Positions 6,724 to 14,529 of a stretch of DNA of 62,273 nt are shown one piece after another. Where the stretch lies: contig JAZRZH010000024.1 in the NCBI GenBank assembly GCA_045601245.1, positions 1 to 62,273 on the forward strand, written 5' to 3'. How positions within the stretch are numbered: position 1 is the first letter of the stretch; each line of letters begins with the position of its first letter. The translations under genes and the position numbers were made by a program. The stretch comes from Cacconaster sp045601245 (GTDB lineage Bacteria; Bacteroidota; Bacteroidia; Bacteroidales; UBA932). Below the pieces are notes generated by a model that was not told the DNA's origin, did no database searches, and saw nothing but the letters and a program-made list of their open reading frames with translations.

Positions 6724-9240
6724 ATGAAGAGATCATTAATCATCACAGCCCTGCTGCTCGCCGGTCTCCAGGCCGTCGCGCAGCCGGGCCTTGTCAATGA
6801 TACGAAGACCAGGGCGGACCTTGAGTTCTTCTATCTTGCAAAGAATTCGCAGTACAATCCGGATGTTCCTGCACCGCAGGATGTCCTGAACTACTTCACC
6901 GGCGAAAGGTTCGTGGAGTGGGGTGACGTGCTGCGCTATGTTGACGTGCTTGACAGGACGTCGGCCAGAGTGTCATACAAGCAGTTCGGCAAGACCTTCG
7001 AAGGCCGTCCGTTCATCCAGGTCTACATCACATCGCCTGAAAACCAGACCAAGCTCGAGAGCATCCGCCTGGAGCACCTCAGAGTGACAGATGCAAACGT
7101 CTCATCGTCCATCGCACTTGACAATATGCCAATCGTCATCGACATTATGGGCTCCATCCACGGCAATGAGGCATCAGGCGTCAACGCCATCGTTCCGCTG
7201 ATGTACTTCTATGCCGCAAGTGAGGACAATGCCGTCAAGGAACTCCTCGACAATGCGGTCCTTATCTTCACTCCTGGTCAGAACCCGGACGGACTAAACC
7301 GCTTTGCGACCAATGTCAACAACTACTCCAGCTACAATGCCTTCATTGCCAACAACAGCATCAAGGAGCACAGCCTCCCGTGGCCTTCTCCGCGCTCCAA
7401 CCACTACTGGATGGACGTCAACCGCGACTGGCTCACAGCCCAGATGCCGGAGGGCAGGAATCTGGTGAAGATGTACGAATACTGGATGCCTAACGTTGTC
7501 CTCGACCTCCACGAGCAGGGAGCCGGCAAATCCGGCGAATACTATTTCAGCCCGGGCGATGCCAACCGCACCCACTACTGCATCCCACAGAAGAACCAGG
7601 ACCTTACGGAGCAGATTTCACACTACACCGAGCACGCCATAGATTCCGTAGGTATTACCTACTTCTCAAAGAAGGGTTACGATGATTTCTTCATCGGAAA
7701 GGGCGCCTGCTACGGTGACGTGCAGGGTTCGGTCTGCATCCTCCACGAGCAGTCCGGTACATACGGACACGTACGTGATTTCGGTGAAAGGGGCATAAGG
7801 ACATTCGCACAGACCGTCCGCAACCAGGCCATCGCTTCTATGGCGGTGATCAACGGTGCATACGACCTCAGAAACGACATCAAGGCTTATCAGCGTGATT
7901 TCTATGTGAATGCCGCCAAGGAAGCCGAGAAAAATGCCAACAAGGGTTACACCTTCAGCGCGCGCGGCAACAAGGGTATTGCATTCCATTTCATCGAGAA
8001 CCTCCTTCTCCACGAAATCGACGTCTATCCTGTAGCCGGTCAGAGCGACACCTGGTTCGTTCCATTCAACCAGAGGCACTACAAGAAGCTCCTGACCATC
8101 TTTGACGATATCACAGAATACTCATCTTCGAAGTTCTACGATATCTCCACCTGGGGTCCGGTATACGCATACAACCTCAAGCGCGAGCTCGTTGCCACCG
8201 CACCTGAAACGGGGGCGAAGATTACGGTCAACACCCTTCCTCAGGGTGAGGTCACCGGAGGACAGAGCCCTGTGGCATATGTATTCAGCCTCGCTGAGTA
8301 CTACACTCCTTATATGATGTCCGCCCTTCAGAAGAAGGGTGTCAACATCAAGGTTGCAGTCAAGCCTTTTGAATACAAGTACAAGGCCGAGAAGATCAAT
8401 AAGACCTTCCCAGCTGGTACTGCAGTCATCACGGTTGCAGGTCAGACCATCTCCGCAGAGGCCCTCTACAGTGCTGTCAGCGAAGTGGCTGCCAAGTGTG
8501 CCGTGAACGTAGAGGCCCTCAAGGTTGACAAGAGAAGGGGATTTGACATCTCATCCGTCAAGATGAAGGATGTCCGCGACCCGAAGATCATCCTTGCCGC
8601 CGATATGGGAGGCTCCCAGTCAATCGGTGAGACCTGGTACATCTTAGACTACCGCTACGATCTGAGGCACTATATGATGGATATCAGAAAACTGAACAAT
8701 CCTCAGTTCCCGATCGACGACTATGACGTAATCATCTTCACCGGAGGTGCACCTTCAAAGAAGGAGATGGCAGCAGCTTATGCGAACATCGAGAAATGGG
8801 TCAAGAATGGCGGTACTCTGATTCTCCAGCAGAACGGTTCATTCCGTGCAGCGGAGAACATCGGTGCCGGCAAGAGCACGATTGAAGAGGCCAAGGGCAT
8901 CAGCGGACTCATTATGAACGCGGATGTCAAGAAAGCAGACAGCCCTCTTCTCTGGGGCTACGATCAGGAACAGATCCCGGTATTCAAGTCCGGAGCGGAG
9001 ACATACAAGTTTCCGGACAAGGCTTCTGTAGTCCTCGCCTGGAACAGTGAAAATCCATACCTTACAGGTTATGTTTCCGAGGCAAATCTTGCCCGTATCA
9101 AGAGTACACCGGTTGTCGCCACTATGTCGGTCGGCAAGGGCAGCATCGTATTCATCGCTGAGGACCTGAACTTCCGCTCCTACTGGTACGGAACGACACA
9201 CATCCTCACCAACGCGATTTTCTTCGGAAATATGCTGTAA
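6724..9240 (+). CDS. Secreted M14-family zinc carboxypeptidase with C-terminal amidotransferase-like fold
   Basis: The 838-residue protein has a signal peptide ending near Gln20. The zinc site is visible as SIHGNEASG (His146, Glu149) and LDLHEQG (His263). NPDG at 187-190 is typical of M14 peptidases, and LHEQSG (Glu341) is the likely catalytic Glu. The family removes C-terminal residues from peptides or cell-wall fragments in the periplasm. After about residue 610, stretches such as IILAADMGG, VIIFTGGAPS and WVKNGGTLILQQNG resemble a class I glutamine-amidotransferase-like fold without an obvious nucleophile. It is the second gene after the amidohydrolase and ends before a strong hairpin. Confidence 0.85.
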   Translation: MKRSLIITALLLAGLQAVAQPGLVNDTKTRADLEFFYLAKNSQYNPDVPAPQDVLNYFTGERFVEWGDVLRYVDVLDRTSARVSYKQFGKTFEGRPFIQVYITSPENQTKLESIRLEHLRVTDANVSSSIALDNMPIVIDIMGSIHGNEASGVNAIVPLMYFYAASEDNAVKELLDNAVLIFTPGQNPDGLNRFATNVNNYSSYNAFIANNSIKEHSLPWPSPRSNHYWMDVNRDWLTAQMPEGRNLVKMYEYWMPNVVLDLHEQGAGKSGEYYFSPGDANRTHYCIPQKNQDLTEQISHYTEHAIDSVGITYFSKKGYDDFFIGKGACYGDVQGSVCILHEQSGTYGHVRDFGERGIRTFAQTVRNQAIASMAVINGAYDLRNDIKAYQRDFYVNAAKEAEKNANKGYTFSARGNKGIAFHFIENLLLHEIDVYPVAGQSDTWFVPFNQRHYKKLLTIFDDITEYSSSKFYDISTWGPVYAYNLKRELVATAPETGAKITVNTLPQGEVTGGQSPVAYVFSLAEYYTPYMMSALQKKGVNIKVAVKPFEYKYKAEKINKTFPAGTAVITVAGQTISAEALYSAVSEVAAKCAVNVEALKVDKRRGFDISSVKMKDVRDPKIILAADMGGSQSIGETWYILDYRYDLRHYMMDIRKLNNPQFPIDDYDVIIFTGGAPSKKEMAAAYANIEKWVKNGGTLILQQNGSFRAAENIGAGKSTIEEAKGISGLIMNADVKKADSPLLWGYDQEQIPVFKSGAETYKFPDKASVVLAWNSENPYLTGYVSEANLARIKSTPVVATMSVGKGSIVFIAEDLNFRSYWYGTTHILTNAIFFGNML

Positions 9241-9271
9241 TATAAACTGCTGATATTCAGCTGATTGATTG

Positions 9272-9303
9272 TTCGGCCTTGCGCATTTTTGCGCAAGGCC
9301 GAA
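9272..9303. terminator. Bidirectional hairpin between convergent genes
   Basis: A perfect 14-bp stem TTCGGCCTTGCGCA pairs across a TTTT loop and is followed by AATTATTAT. It lies between the M14 peptidase (+) and the ABC transporter (-), so it can serve both. Its CCTTGCG/CGCAAGG core resembles the REP hairpins near 24.2, 25.3 and 46.4 kb. Confidence 0.65.
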
Positions 9304-9350
9304 TTATTATATCATTGATGGTCAATCAGTTATATTTCAGAAGGTAACGA

Positions 9351-10973
9351 TTATCCGATGCGGAGAAGTTCATCGGCGGCACTGGTGACAGCTTCGCGGT
9401 GGCTGATGAAGAGAATAGTCTTGCGTCCGCTGAAGCGGGAGGCGAGATTTTCCAGAAGCCTCTTTTCGGTTTCAGCATCTACGGCGGAGGTGGCCTCATC
9501 AAGGATGAGCACTCCACCGTTCTGCAACAGGCTTCGGGCGATGGCGATGCGCTGTGCCTGTCCTTCGCTCAGACCTGCACCCTTCTCGCTGCATTCGGTA
9601 TCCAGACCTTTCTCTAGATTGAAGACGAATTCCGCCGCTGCGCATTCAAGGACATCGCGCAGTTCCTCGTCCGTGGCATCGCTCTTTGCCAGCAGCAGGT
9701 TCTCGCGGATAGTGCCGCTCATAAGGCTGTTGCCCTGAGGAACATACATAAAGTTGCATCTGGTAGCGGCGCAGACCTCCTTGCCGTCGATGAGGATCGT
9801 GCCCTTCTGTGGCTTGAGGAGTGCGAGGATGAGCTTGGTGAGCGTGGACTTGCCGGCTCCCGTCAGGCCCGCGATGGCGGTCATCCTGCCGCCCTTGAAG
9901 GTGTATGAGAAATCTTCGAATACAGGCTTCTCCTGTCCCTGATATGCGAATGTGACATTCTGAACGTCAATCTGCGGTGCATCGCTGGCAATGACATTCT
10001 CATTCTCTGTCTCGAGCGGCAGGTCCTGGAGTTCCATAAGCCTCTCGACCGAAGTGAGGGCGTGGATGAATGCCGGTATATGCCTCGATATATCTGCGAT
10101 AGGGCGCTGTACCTGTCCGACGAGCTGCAGGAATGCGGTCATCATACCGTATGTCACGGATCCGTCGCGGATGCCGAATACGCCCCAGAGAAAAGCCGAG
10201 CCATAACCAGCCATAAATCCGAAGCTCATGAATGTTCTGGCGATGGCGTTGTAGTTGAGCCTTGTGACCGTGTTGTCAAGGACATCCTTCTGAAGCCAGC
10301 CCAGCTTGGTAAGCACCTTCTCCGTACCGACAAGCGTGAGGACCAGGATGCGGTTCTGGAGATTCTCCTGCATATAGCCCTGGATCTCGCTGTCCTTGGC
10401 GCGGATGGCATCAGTGAGTCTGCGTAGAGTTCTGAAGAACAGTCTGCTGCCGACTACGGCCACGAACATCAGTATCAGGAGCACCCAGGCGAGGCCGGGA
10501 GCGAGTGTAATCAGGAAAATGGAAGCTGCCACCAGCTGGCAGAGCGTCACTATGACTTCCGGAACCCTAGAGCAGAGCAGATCCACTACCACGCGGATAT
10601 CCTCTTCGAGCCTGTTGACCATATCGCCGCTGTGGAATGCCTCCCGGCCGTTCCAACGGCTTTTTATGACGTGGGAGAAGGTATCGAAACGCAAACTGTT
10701 CTGCGTCCTGACAATAGTCAGGTTCTCCCAGTATGAAGCGGCGATTCCGGAGATGAGTTGCAACAGCATAATGCCTATCATTATGCCGGCATTGAGCATA
10801 ATGTCGGCGGACAGGGTGCCAGTGGCGATATCTACGAGGCGCTTGCATATCCATACGAATCCGAGTGACGCAGTTATGCGCACCAAGCCGATGAGAATGC
10901 TGATGCATACTCGCCAACGCACGGGTATGAACATTCCGTGCAATCCTTTCAGGCAACTCCGGAAATCCTTCAT
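9351..10973 (-). CDS. ABC exporter, fused permease and ATPase
   Basis: The 540-residue half-transporter has an N-terminal membrane domain (about residues 15-300) and a C-terminal ATPase. Visible motifs are Walker A GLTGAGKST, a Q-loop within YVPQGNS, signature LSEGQAQR, Walker B VLILDEATSAVD and H-loop ISHR. It lacks an N-terminal C39 peptidase domain. A homodimer in the inner membrane would export a peptide or lipid. It is the last gene of the operon, 10 bp after the PqqD-like gene and downstream of a signal-peptidase-like gene. This suggests a modified peptide as cargo with the peptidase acting in trans. No precursor peptide was found nearby. Confidence 0.85.
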   Translation of the reverse strand: MKDFRSCLKGLHGMFIPVRWRVCISILIGLVRITASLGFVWICKRLVDIATGTLSADIMLNAGIMIGIMLLQLISGIAASYWENLTIVRTQNSLRFDTFSHVIKSRWNGREAFHSGDMVNRLEEDIRVVVDLLCSRVPEVIVTLCQLVAASIFLITLAPGLAWVLLILMFVAVVGSRLFFRTLRRLTDAIRAKDSEIQGYMQENLQNRILVLTLVGTEKVLTKLGWLQKDVLDNTVTRLNYNAIARTFMSFGFMAGYGSAFLWGVFGIRDGSVTYGMMTAFLQLVGQVQRPIADISRHIPAFIHALTSVERLMELQDLPLETENENVIASDAPQIDVQNVTFAYQGQEKPVFEDFSYTFKGGRMTAIAGLTGAGKSTLTKLILALLKPQKGTILIDGKEVCAATRCNFMYVPQGNSLMSGTIRENLLLAKSDATDEELRDVLECAAAEFVFNLEKGLDTECSEKGAGLSEGQAQRIAIARSLLQNGGVLILDEATSAVDAETEKRLLENLASRFSGRKTILFISHREAVTSAADELLRIG

Positions 10974-10983
10974 CCGTGATGTA

Positions 10984-11253
10984 TTATTCAGTAATCAGGC
11001 CGGCTTCCAGCCACTTTTCAGCAAGGGCTCCGGCATCCTTGGATGCGGTCTCCCTGTCAACTTCATAGTTTTCGAGGAGGAGATTCGTGAGGTCTTCAAC
11101 AGTGAAATCCTTGCCGATGACAGATTCCCACAGGAATGCAGCAGTGCTGTTGAGTGAAACCATCTTGTTGAAATTGACCTGCTTGAGTCCTTCGCCTACG
11201 ATAATGTGTTCCTTACCGAGAGAGCGGATTTTGAATCCTTCGATTATTTTCAT
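10984..11253 (-). CDS. PqqD-like peptide-binding chaperone (RRE domain)
   Basis: The 89-residue product starts MKIIEGFKIRS. The PqqD pattern is visible: a beta-rich first part (EHIIVGEGLKQVNFNKM), then LNSTAAFLWESVIG and helices ending in WLEAGLITE. PqqD-like domains bind the leader of ribosomally made peptides and present it to modifying enzymes. No radical SAM enzyme, cyclase or other maturase adjoins it. The open frame continues upstream to 11403 over the neighbouring gene, but the ATG at 11253, 2 nt after the previous stop, is the natural start. Translational coupling is likely. Confidence 0.75.
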   Translation of the reverse strand: MKIIEGFKIRSLGKEHIIVGEGLKQVNFNKMVSLNSTAAFLWESVIGKDFTVEDLTNLLLENYEVDRETASKDAGALAEKWLEAGLITE

Positions 11254-11255
11254 AA

Positions 11256-11684
11256 TTATATAAATATTCTTCTGTATATAGCCAATATATAACGTCTTAC
11301 AGGTTTGAGCATTTTCCAGAAACGGCCTTTTCCCGGCACAAATTCCTTGCCGGATGCCTTGATGATGCGTACAACCGTACCGGAAATGTCCTTTTTGGTG
11401 CATTTCTCAGTGCCACGGATATTCCCATCACCCATAAGGGTGAGCTTTTCCCCGTCAATGGCGATGATACGGTGAAGCACATAATGGCCTTCTGATATCT
11501 GTGCAAGGACTATGTCTCCGATACTGACATCCTCCTTCTTTTGTAGTGCCACACTGTCTTTCTCACTGTGGAGAAACGGCAGCATACTGTTGCCTTTGGC
11601 CAGAAGTATGACCTCCTGTCCGGCAGCCAGAATCTTTGTTACCTCGCCCAACAGAATATCGTTCGGTATGATTTTTTTCTCCAT
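11256..11684 (-). CDS. S24/S26 family serine peptidase, SipW/ER-like Ser-His type
   Basis: The 142-residue protein has AKGNSMLPFL (nucleophile Ser33), VLHRIIAIDG (His71) and LMGDGN (85-88). Position 71 carries His where bacterial signal peptidases use Lys, as in archaeal, ER and SipW-type enzymes. There is no N-terminal membrane anchor, but a basic, hydrophobic C-terminus (RRYILAIYRRIFI) may associate with the membrane. Within an operon containing a PqqD-like protein and an ABC exporter, its likely job is cleaving a leader or exported peptide; that is inference. Its ATG overlaps the stop of the kinase-like gene (TAATG). Confidence 0.7.
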   Translation of the reverse strand: MEKKIIPNDILLGEVTKILAAGQEVILLAKGNSMLPFLHSEKDSVALQKKEDVSIGDIVLAQISEGHYVLHRIIAIDGEKLTLMGDGNIRGTEKCTKKDISGTVVRIIKASGKEFVPGKGRFWKMLKPVRRYILAIYRRIFI

Positions 11685-12586
11685 TATTCTGTTACAGCAT
11701 TATGGCATATTACCGCAGCCTCTTCGTCAGGAAGACAGTTGAGGGTGAAGCAAGGCACGTGTACCGCAATGTGCTCTATAGCTTCGTGCATACCGTCTGC
11801 AATACTTTTGATGGCGCGGAAGCCTGAGCAGGACGGATAGACAGCCGCGTATGCCTCGATCACCGAACTGCGGGTGATGATATTCTGCTTGAACTGTTTG
11901 AGTCTCACGATGGCTCCTACAGGGACGGAGTCGTTCTTGTAGCAAGGGGTCTTGCCGCTCCACGGTGAGCCGTAAACCCTTGCGATGCCGTCATCTCCCA
12001 CCCGGAGAATCGGGTTGTCATCGTTGAGCAGTTCGCTGCCCGGAATGTATTTGAGCCACAGATTGCTGTGAGTGCTTTTGCCGGTGCCGCTCTTGCCGAG
12101 GAACAAGTATCCCTTGCCGCCGTTTTTGATGACCGAAGCGTGCATCTCGAGCGTTCCCAGAGGAGCGGTGGTGAATGCGTAGAGGATCATCATTGCGTTG
12201 TTGATGGCGAACTGGCCGACGCTCATACCTGCGACAGCAAGCTTGGCGCTCTTGAAATCCGGGGATGCAAGGATCCTTGCGCAGATCGGCATCTTCTGGA
12301 CCGGGGCCATTTCTATGATCCAGTCCTTGCCCTCCGGGTCGCCCTCATCCGGCGCCCTGTGGTAGATTTCGATCCTCGGCTGGTCTTCTTCCTCCGCCTT
12401 CTCGATATAGACGGGGATTTTTCCCATCCTATCCATACTGCTGACGAATTCCAATGAGAAAAGAGGTTCTCCCTGGCATTCCTGAGTTTCGAATGGCTTG
12501 TAATTGTCCAGGCGGTCCCACAGCTGGCAGTCATCCGCCATCGTGAATTCAAACCTGTTTCCGGCAACTATGAAATGTTTTGTCAT
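11684..12586 (-). CDS. HPr kinase-like P-loop protein
   Basis: The 300-residue protein has a C-terminal half with the HPr kinase/PEPCK-like P-loop GKSGTGKST (164-172), an upstream MHAS box (His149) and NDDNP (188-192), plus about 140 preceding residues without a known domain. It is too short for, and lacks the signature of, a classical HPr kinase/phosphorylase. Similar proteins occur in lasso-peptide and related peptide clusters, where some phosphorylate the peptide. The gene overlaps pit upstream by 4 nt (ATGA) and the S24/S26 peptidase downstream by 1 nt, so the three are translationally coupled. Confidence 0.7.
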   Translation of the reverse strand: MTKHFIVAGNRFEFTMADDCQLWDRLDNYKPFETQECQGEPLFSLEFVSSMDRMGKIPVYIEKAEEEDQPRIEIYHRAPDEGDPEGKDWIIEMAPVQKMPICARILASPDFKSAKLAVAGMSVGQFAINNAMMILYAFTTAPLGTLEMHASVIKNGGKGYLFLGKSGTGKSTHSNLWLKYIPGSELLNDDNPILRVGDDGIARVYGSPWSGKTPCYKNDSVPVGAIVRLKQFKQNIITRSSVIEAYAAVYPSCSGFRAIKSIADGMHEAIEHIAVHVPCFTLNCLPDEEAAVICHNAVTE

Positions 12587-13620
12587 AAGAAAAGTGCTAT
12601 CAGTTTATAGAAAAGTCCGGAGATGACTATCGTCGCCGGGATGGTGAGCACCCAGGCCCAGACTATATTTTTGGCGGTCATCCACTTGACGCTCTTGACC
12701 CCGTCCGTGAGCCCAGTGCCTATGATGGCGCCGGTCACGGTGTGGGTGGTGGATACCGGGATGCCGAGGAATGCGGTTGTTATGAGGGTCAGCGAGCCTG
12801 CAAGTTCGGAGCAGAAACCTGTCACCGGAGTGACCTTGGTGAGGCCGCTGCCCAGGGTCTTGATGACCTTCCAGCCACCTATGATGGTGCCGAGGGAGAT
12901 CAGCAGGTATGAGAGTATCATCAGCCAGTAAGGCACGAACTGTCCTTCATCCACATTGTAGAGCAGCTGCAGCAGGCCGTTGTCCGGATTCTGCGCCAGC
13001 GCTGCCGAGAGCAGAATGGCCACAATGCCCATAGTCTTCTGACCGTCGTTGAGGCCGAAGCTGAAAGAGAAGCTTGCTGATGAAAATATCTGCAACCAGC
13101 GGAATGCGGTTTCAGACTTCTTGTAATTGGAATTCTTCAGCAACTTCAGGAAGAAGCAGTGCATGAAGAAGCCCAGCACCATGCCGATGAGAGGTGAGAG
13201 CACAATGAAGAGCAATATATTGCCTATGCCGCTGGCAATGAGGTATTCGCTGCCGAAGCCGAACCATACCGGGCCGATGAGGCCGCCGATGAGGGCGTGT
13301 GAGGCCGAGATAGGCAGACCCAGCTTGGTGCAGGCAAAGGTCCAGAATGCAGCGCCCACCAGGGCTGCGAATATCACGATATGGTCTATTTTCGCTTCGG
13401 ATACGATGCCCTTGCCCATGGTCTCAGCCACAGAAGGCGGGATAAAGAAAAAGACGAAGCAGGATACAAATATCCAGAATCCTGCCCACCATACAGCCTT
13501 CTTGGGCGTTAGTGTTTTGGTCGCAACAAGTGTGGCGATGGCGTTGGCCGCATCGTTCATTCCGTTCATATAACTGAACGCCAGCGCAATGACGGCTGCT
13601 ATGATAACGATGGTCACCAT
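12583..13620 (-). CDS. pit: Low-affinity inorganic phosphate permease, PiT family
   Basis: The 345-residue polytopic membrane protein has both PHO4-family signatures: GMNDAANAIATLVA near the start and GLNDGQKTMGIVAI in the middle. PISASHALIGG and PVSTTHTVTGA are duplicated transport motifs. The family imports phosphate with a cation. It follows the DUF47/PhoU-like gene by 3 bp, the usual pairing. Unusually, its stop overlaps the start of the HPr-kinase-like gene, so the phosphate genes lead a longer operon of peptide-maturation-like genes. Confidence 0.9.
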   Translation of the reverse strand: MVTIVIIAAVIALAFSYMNGMNDAANAIATLVATKTLTPKKAVWWAGFWIFVSCFVFFFIPPSVAETMGKGIVSEAKIDHIVIFAALVGAAFWTFACTKLGLPISASHALIGGLIGPVWFGFGSEYLIASGIGNILLFIVLSPLIGMVLGFFMHCFFLKLLKNSNYKKSETAFRWLQIFSSASFSFSFGLNDGQKTMGIVAILLSAALAQNPDNGLLQLLYNVDEGQFVPYWLMILSYLLISLGTIIGGWKVIKTLGSGLTKVTPVTGFCSELAGSLTLITTAFLGIPVSTTHTVTGAIIGTGLTDGVKSVKWMTAKNIVWAWVLTIPATIVISGLFYKLIALFL

Positions 13621-13623
13621 AGA

Positions 13624-14274
13624 CTATCCCATTTTGATGAGTATGCAGCGCACTGTGTCGGCAAAGTCCTTAGCTGCGTCCGTCACGTCTTCAAGGGCCT
13701 GTACAATGCTCTTCTTCTTGATGAGTTCGATGGCATCCTTCTCTTCCTTGAACAGCTTGCTGATGAAGGAGGCGTAAATGACATCCACTATGTGTTCTAT
13801 CTCCTTCAGTTCGTTGCAAAGCTTGTCAATCTCGCTGACATCCTTGCGTATGGTCTCGAACTTGTTGGTAATGTCGAGTATACAGTGGGTGGCCTGGTCT
13901 ATGTATCCGGCCATTTCTTTGATCTTCTCATCAGTACCCTCAGGCTGGTAGATGGCAATCTTCTTTGCCGAATCACGGATGATGTCAAGCACGGTATCAA
14001 TGTCCTGTGCAAGTTCGTGTATGTCATCGCGGTCGAAAGGGGTGACGAAAGCCACCAGCAATTCGTCGGAAATCTTTGTAGTATAGGTGTCGCCGGTGGT
14101 CTCGCATTCCTTGATGCGGCCGGAGAGTATTTCACGGTGATCCGGATTCTCTTCTCTGGCGAGTTCCATCAGCAGGCCTGAGGCTTTCACGAGATTTTCG
14201 GCAGCCTGAATGAAAAGAGGGAAGAACCTCTTCTCCTTGACTACGAAAAGTTGCAGGAAATTGTCAAGTTTCAT
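13624..14274 (-). CDS. DUF47/PhoU-like phosphate transport accessory protein
   Basis: The 216-residue helical protein starts MKLDNFLQLFVVKEKRFFP and contains the metal-binding-type segment FDRDDIHELAQDIDTVLD characteristic of DUF47 (PhoU-like, often next to Pit). It probably regulates the permease in the cytoplasm. The open frame runs up to 14475, but the promoter at 14297-14304 and the family alignment place the start at ATG 14274. It is the first gene of the operon that continues to 9351. Confidence 0.85.
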   Translation of the reverse strand: MKLDNFLQLFVVKEKRFFPLFIQAAENLVKASGLLMELAREENPDHREILSGRIKECETTGDTYTTKISDELLVAFVTPFDRDDIHELAQDIDTVLDIIRDSAKKIAIYQPEGTDEKIKEMAGYIDQATHCILDITNKFETIRKDVSEIDKLCNELKEIEHIVDVIYASFISKLFKEEKDAIELIKKKSIVQALEDVTDAAKDFADTVRCILIKMG

Positions 14275-14296
14275 ACTTCTTAATAAGTTTAATCCG

Positions 14297-14304
14297 CAAA
14301 TATA
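14297..14304 (-). promoter_or_regulatory. Promoter -7 element of the phoU-pit-exporter operon
   Basis: The minus strand reads TATATTTG, a perfect TAnnTTTG. It predicts a start near 14290 and a leader of about 15 nt. I found no other promoter before 9351 on this strand, so all six genes may depend on it. The remaining DNA up to 14495 is C-rich with degenerate GCAGAAGC units and no gene. Confidence 0.6.
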
Positions 14305-14495
14305 CAAAAAAACAGAATTATTTGCAGGACAGCCCTCACCTGCCACCCCAACCACCTCCGACAGAAGCCCGCCGCAGAAACCCTCCTGCAGAAGCTCGAC
14401 GCAGAAGCCCGGCACCGAAGATCCGTCTGAGCCCACGCAATCACGAACCCTGCTAAATTCACCGCCTAGGTACACAAATGTTCACTAAAAATGAG

Positions 14496-14503
14496 TAAAT
14501 TTG
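14496..14503 (+). promoter_or_regulatory. Promoter -7 element of the amidotransferase-like lipoprotein operon
   Basis: TAAATTTG matches TAnnTTTG 26 bp before ATG 14530. The -33 box is not clear. Confidence 0.45.
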
Positions 14504-14529
14504 CATAAAGTACATAGATATAGCCGAAA

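Noticed and set aside
9351..12586. Complete lasso peptide cluster
   Set aside because: No B2-type transglutaminase-like protease, no asparagine-synthetase-like cyclase and no precursor ORF is present. Only the PqqD-like, kinase-like and exporter parts resemble one.
11684..12586. Classical HPr kinase/phosphorylase
   Set aside because: The P-loop is present but the full HprK signature and N-terminal domain are not, and no HPr or PTS genes are near.
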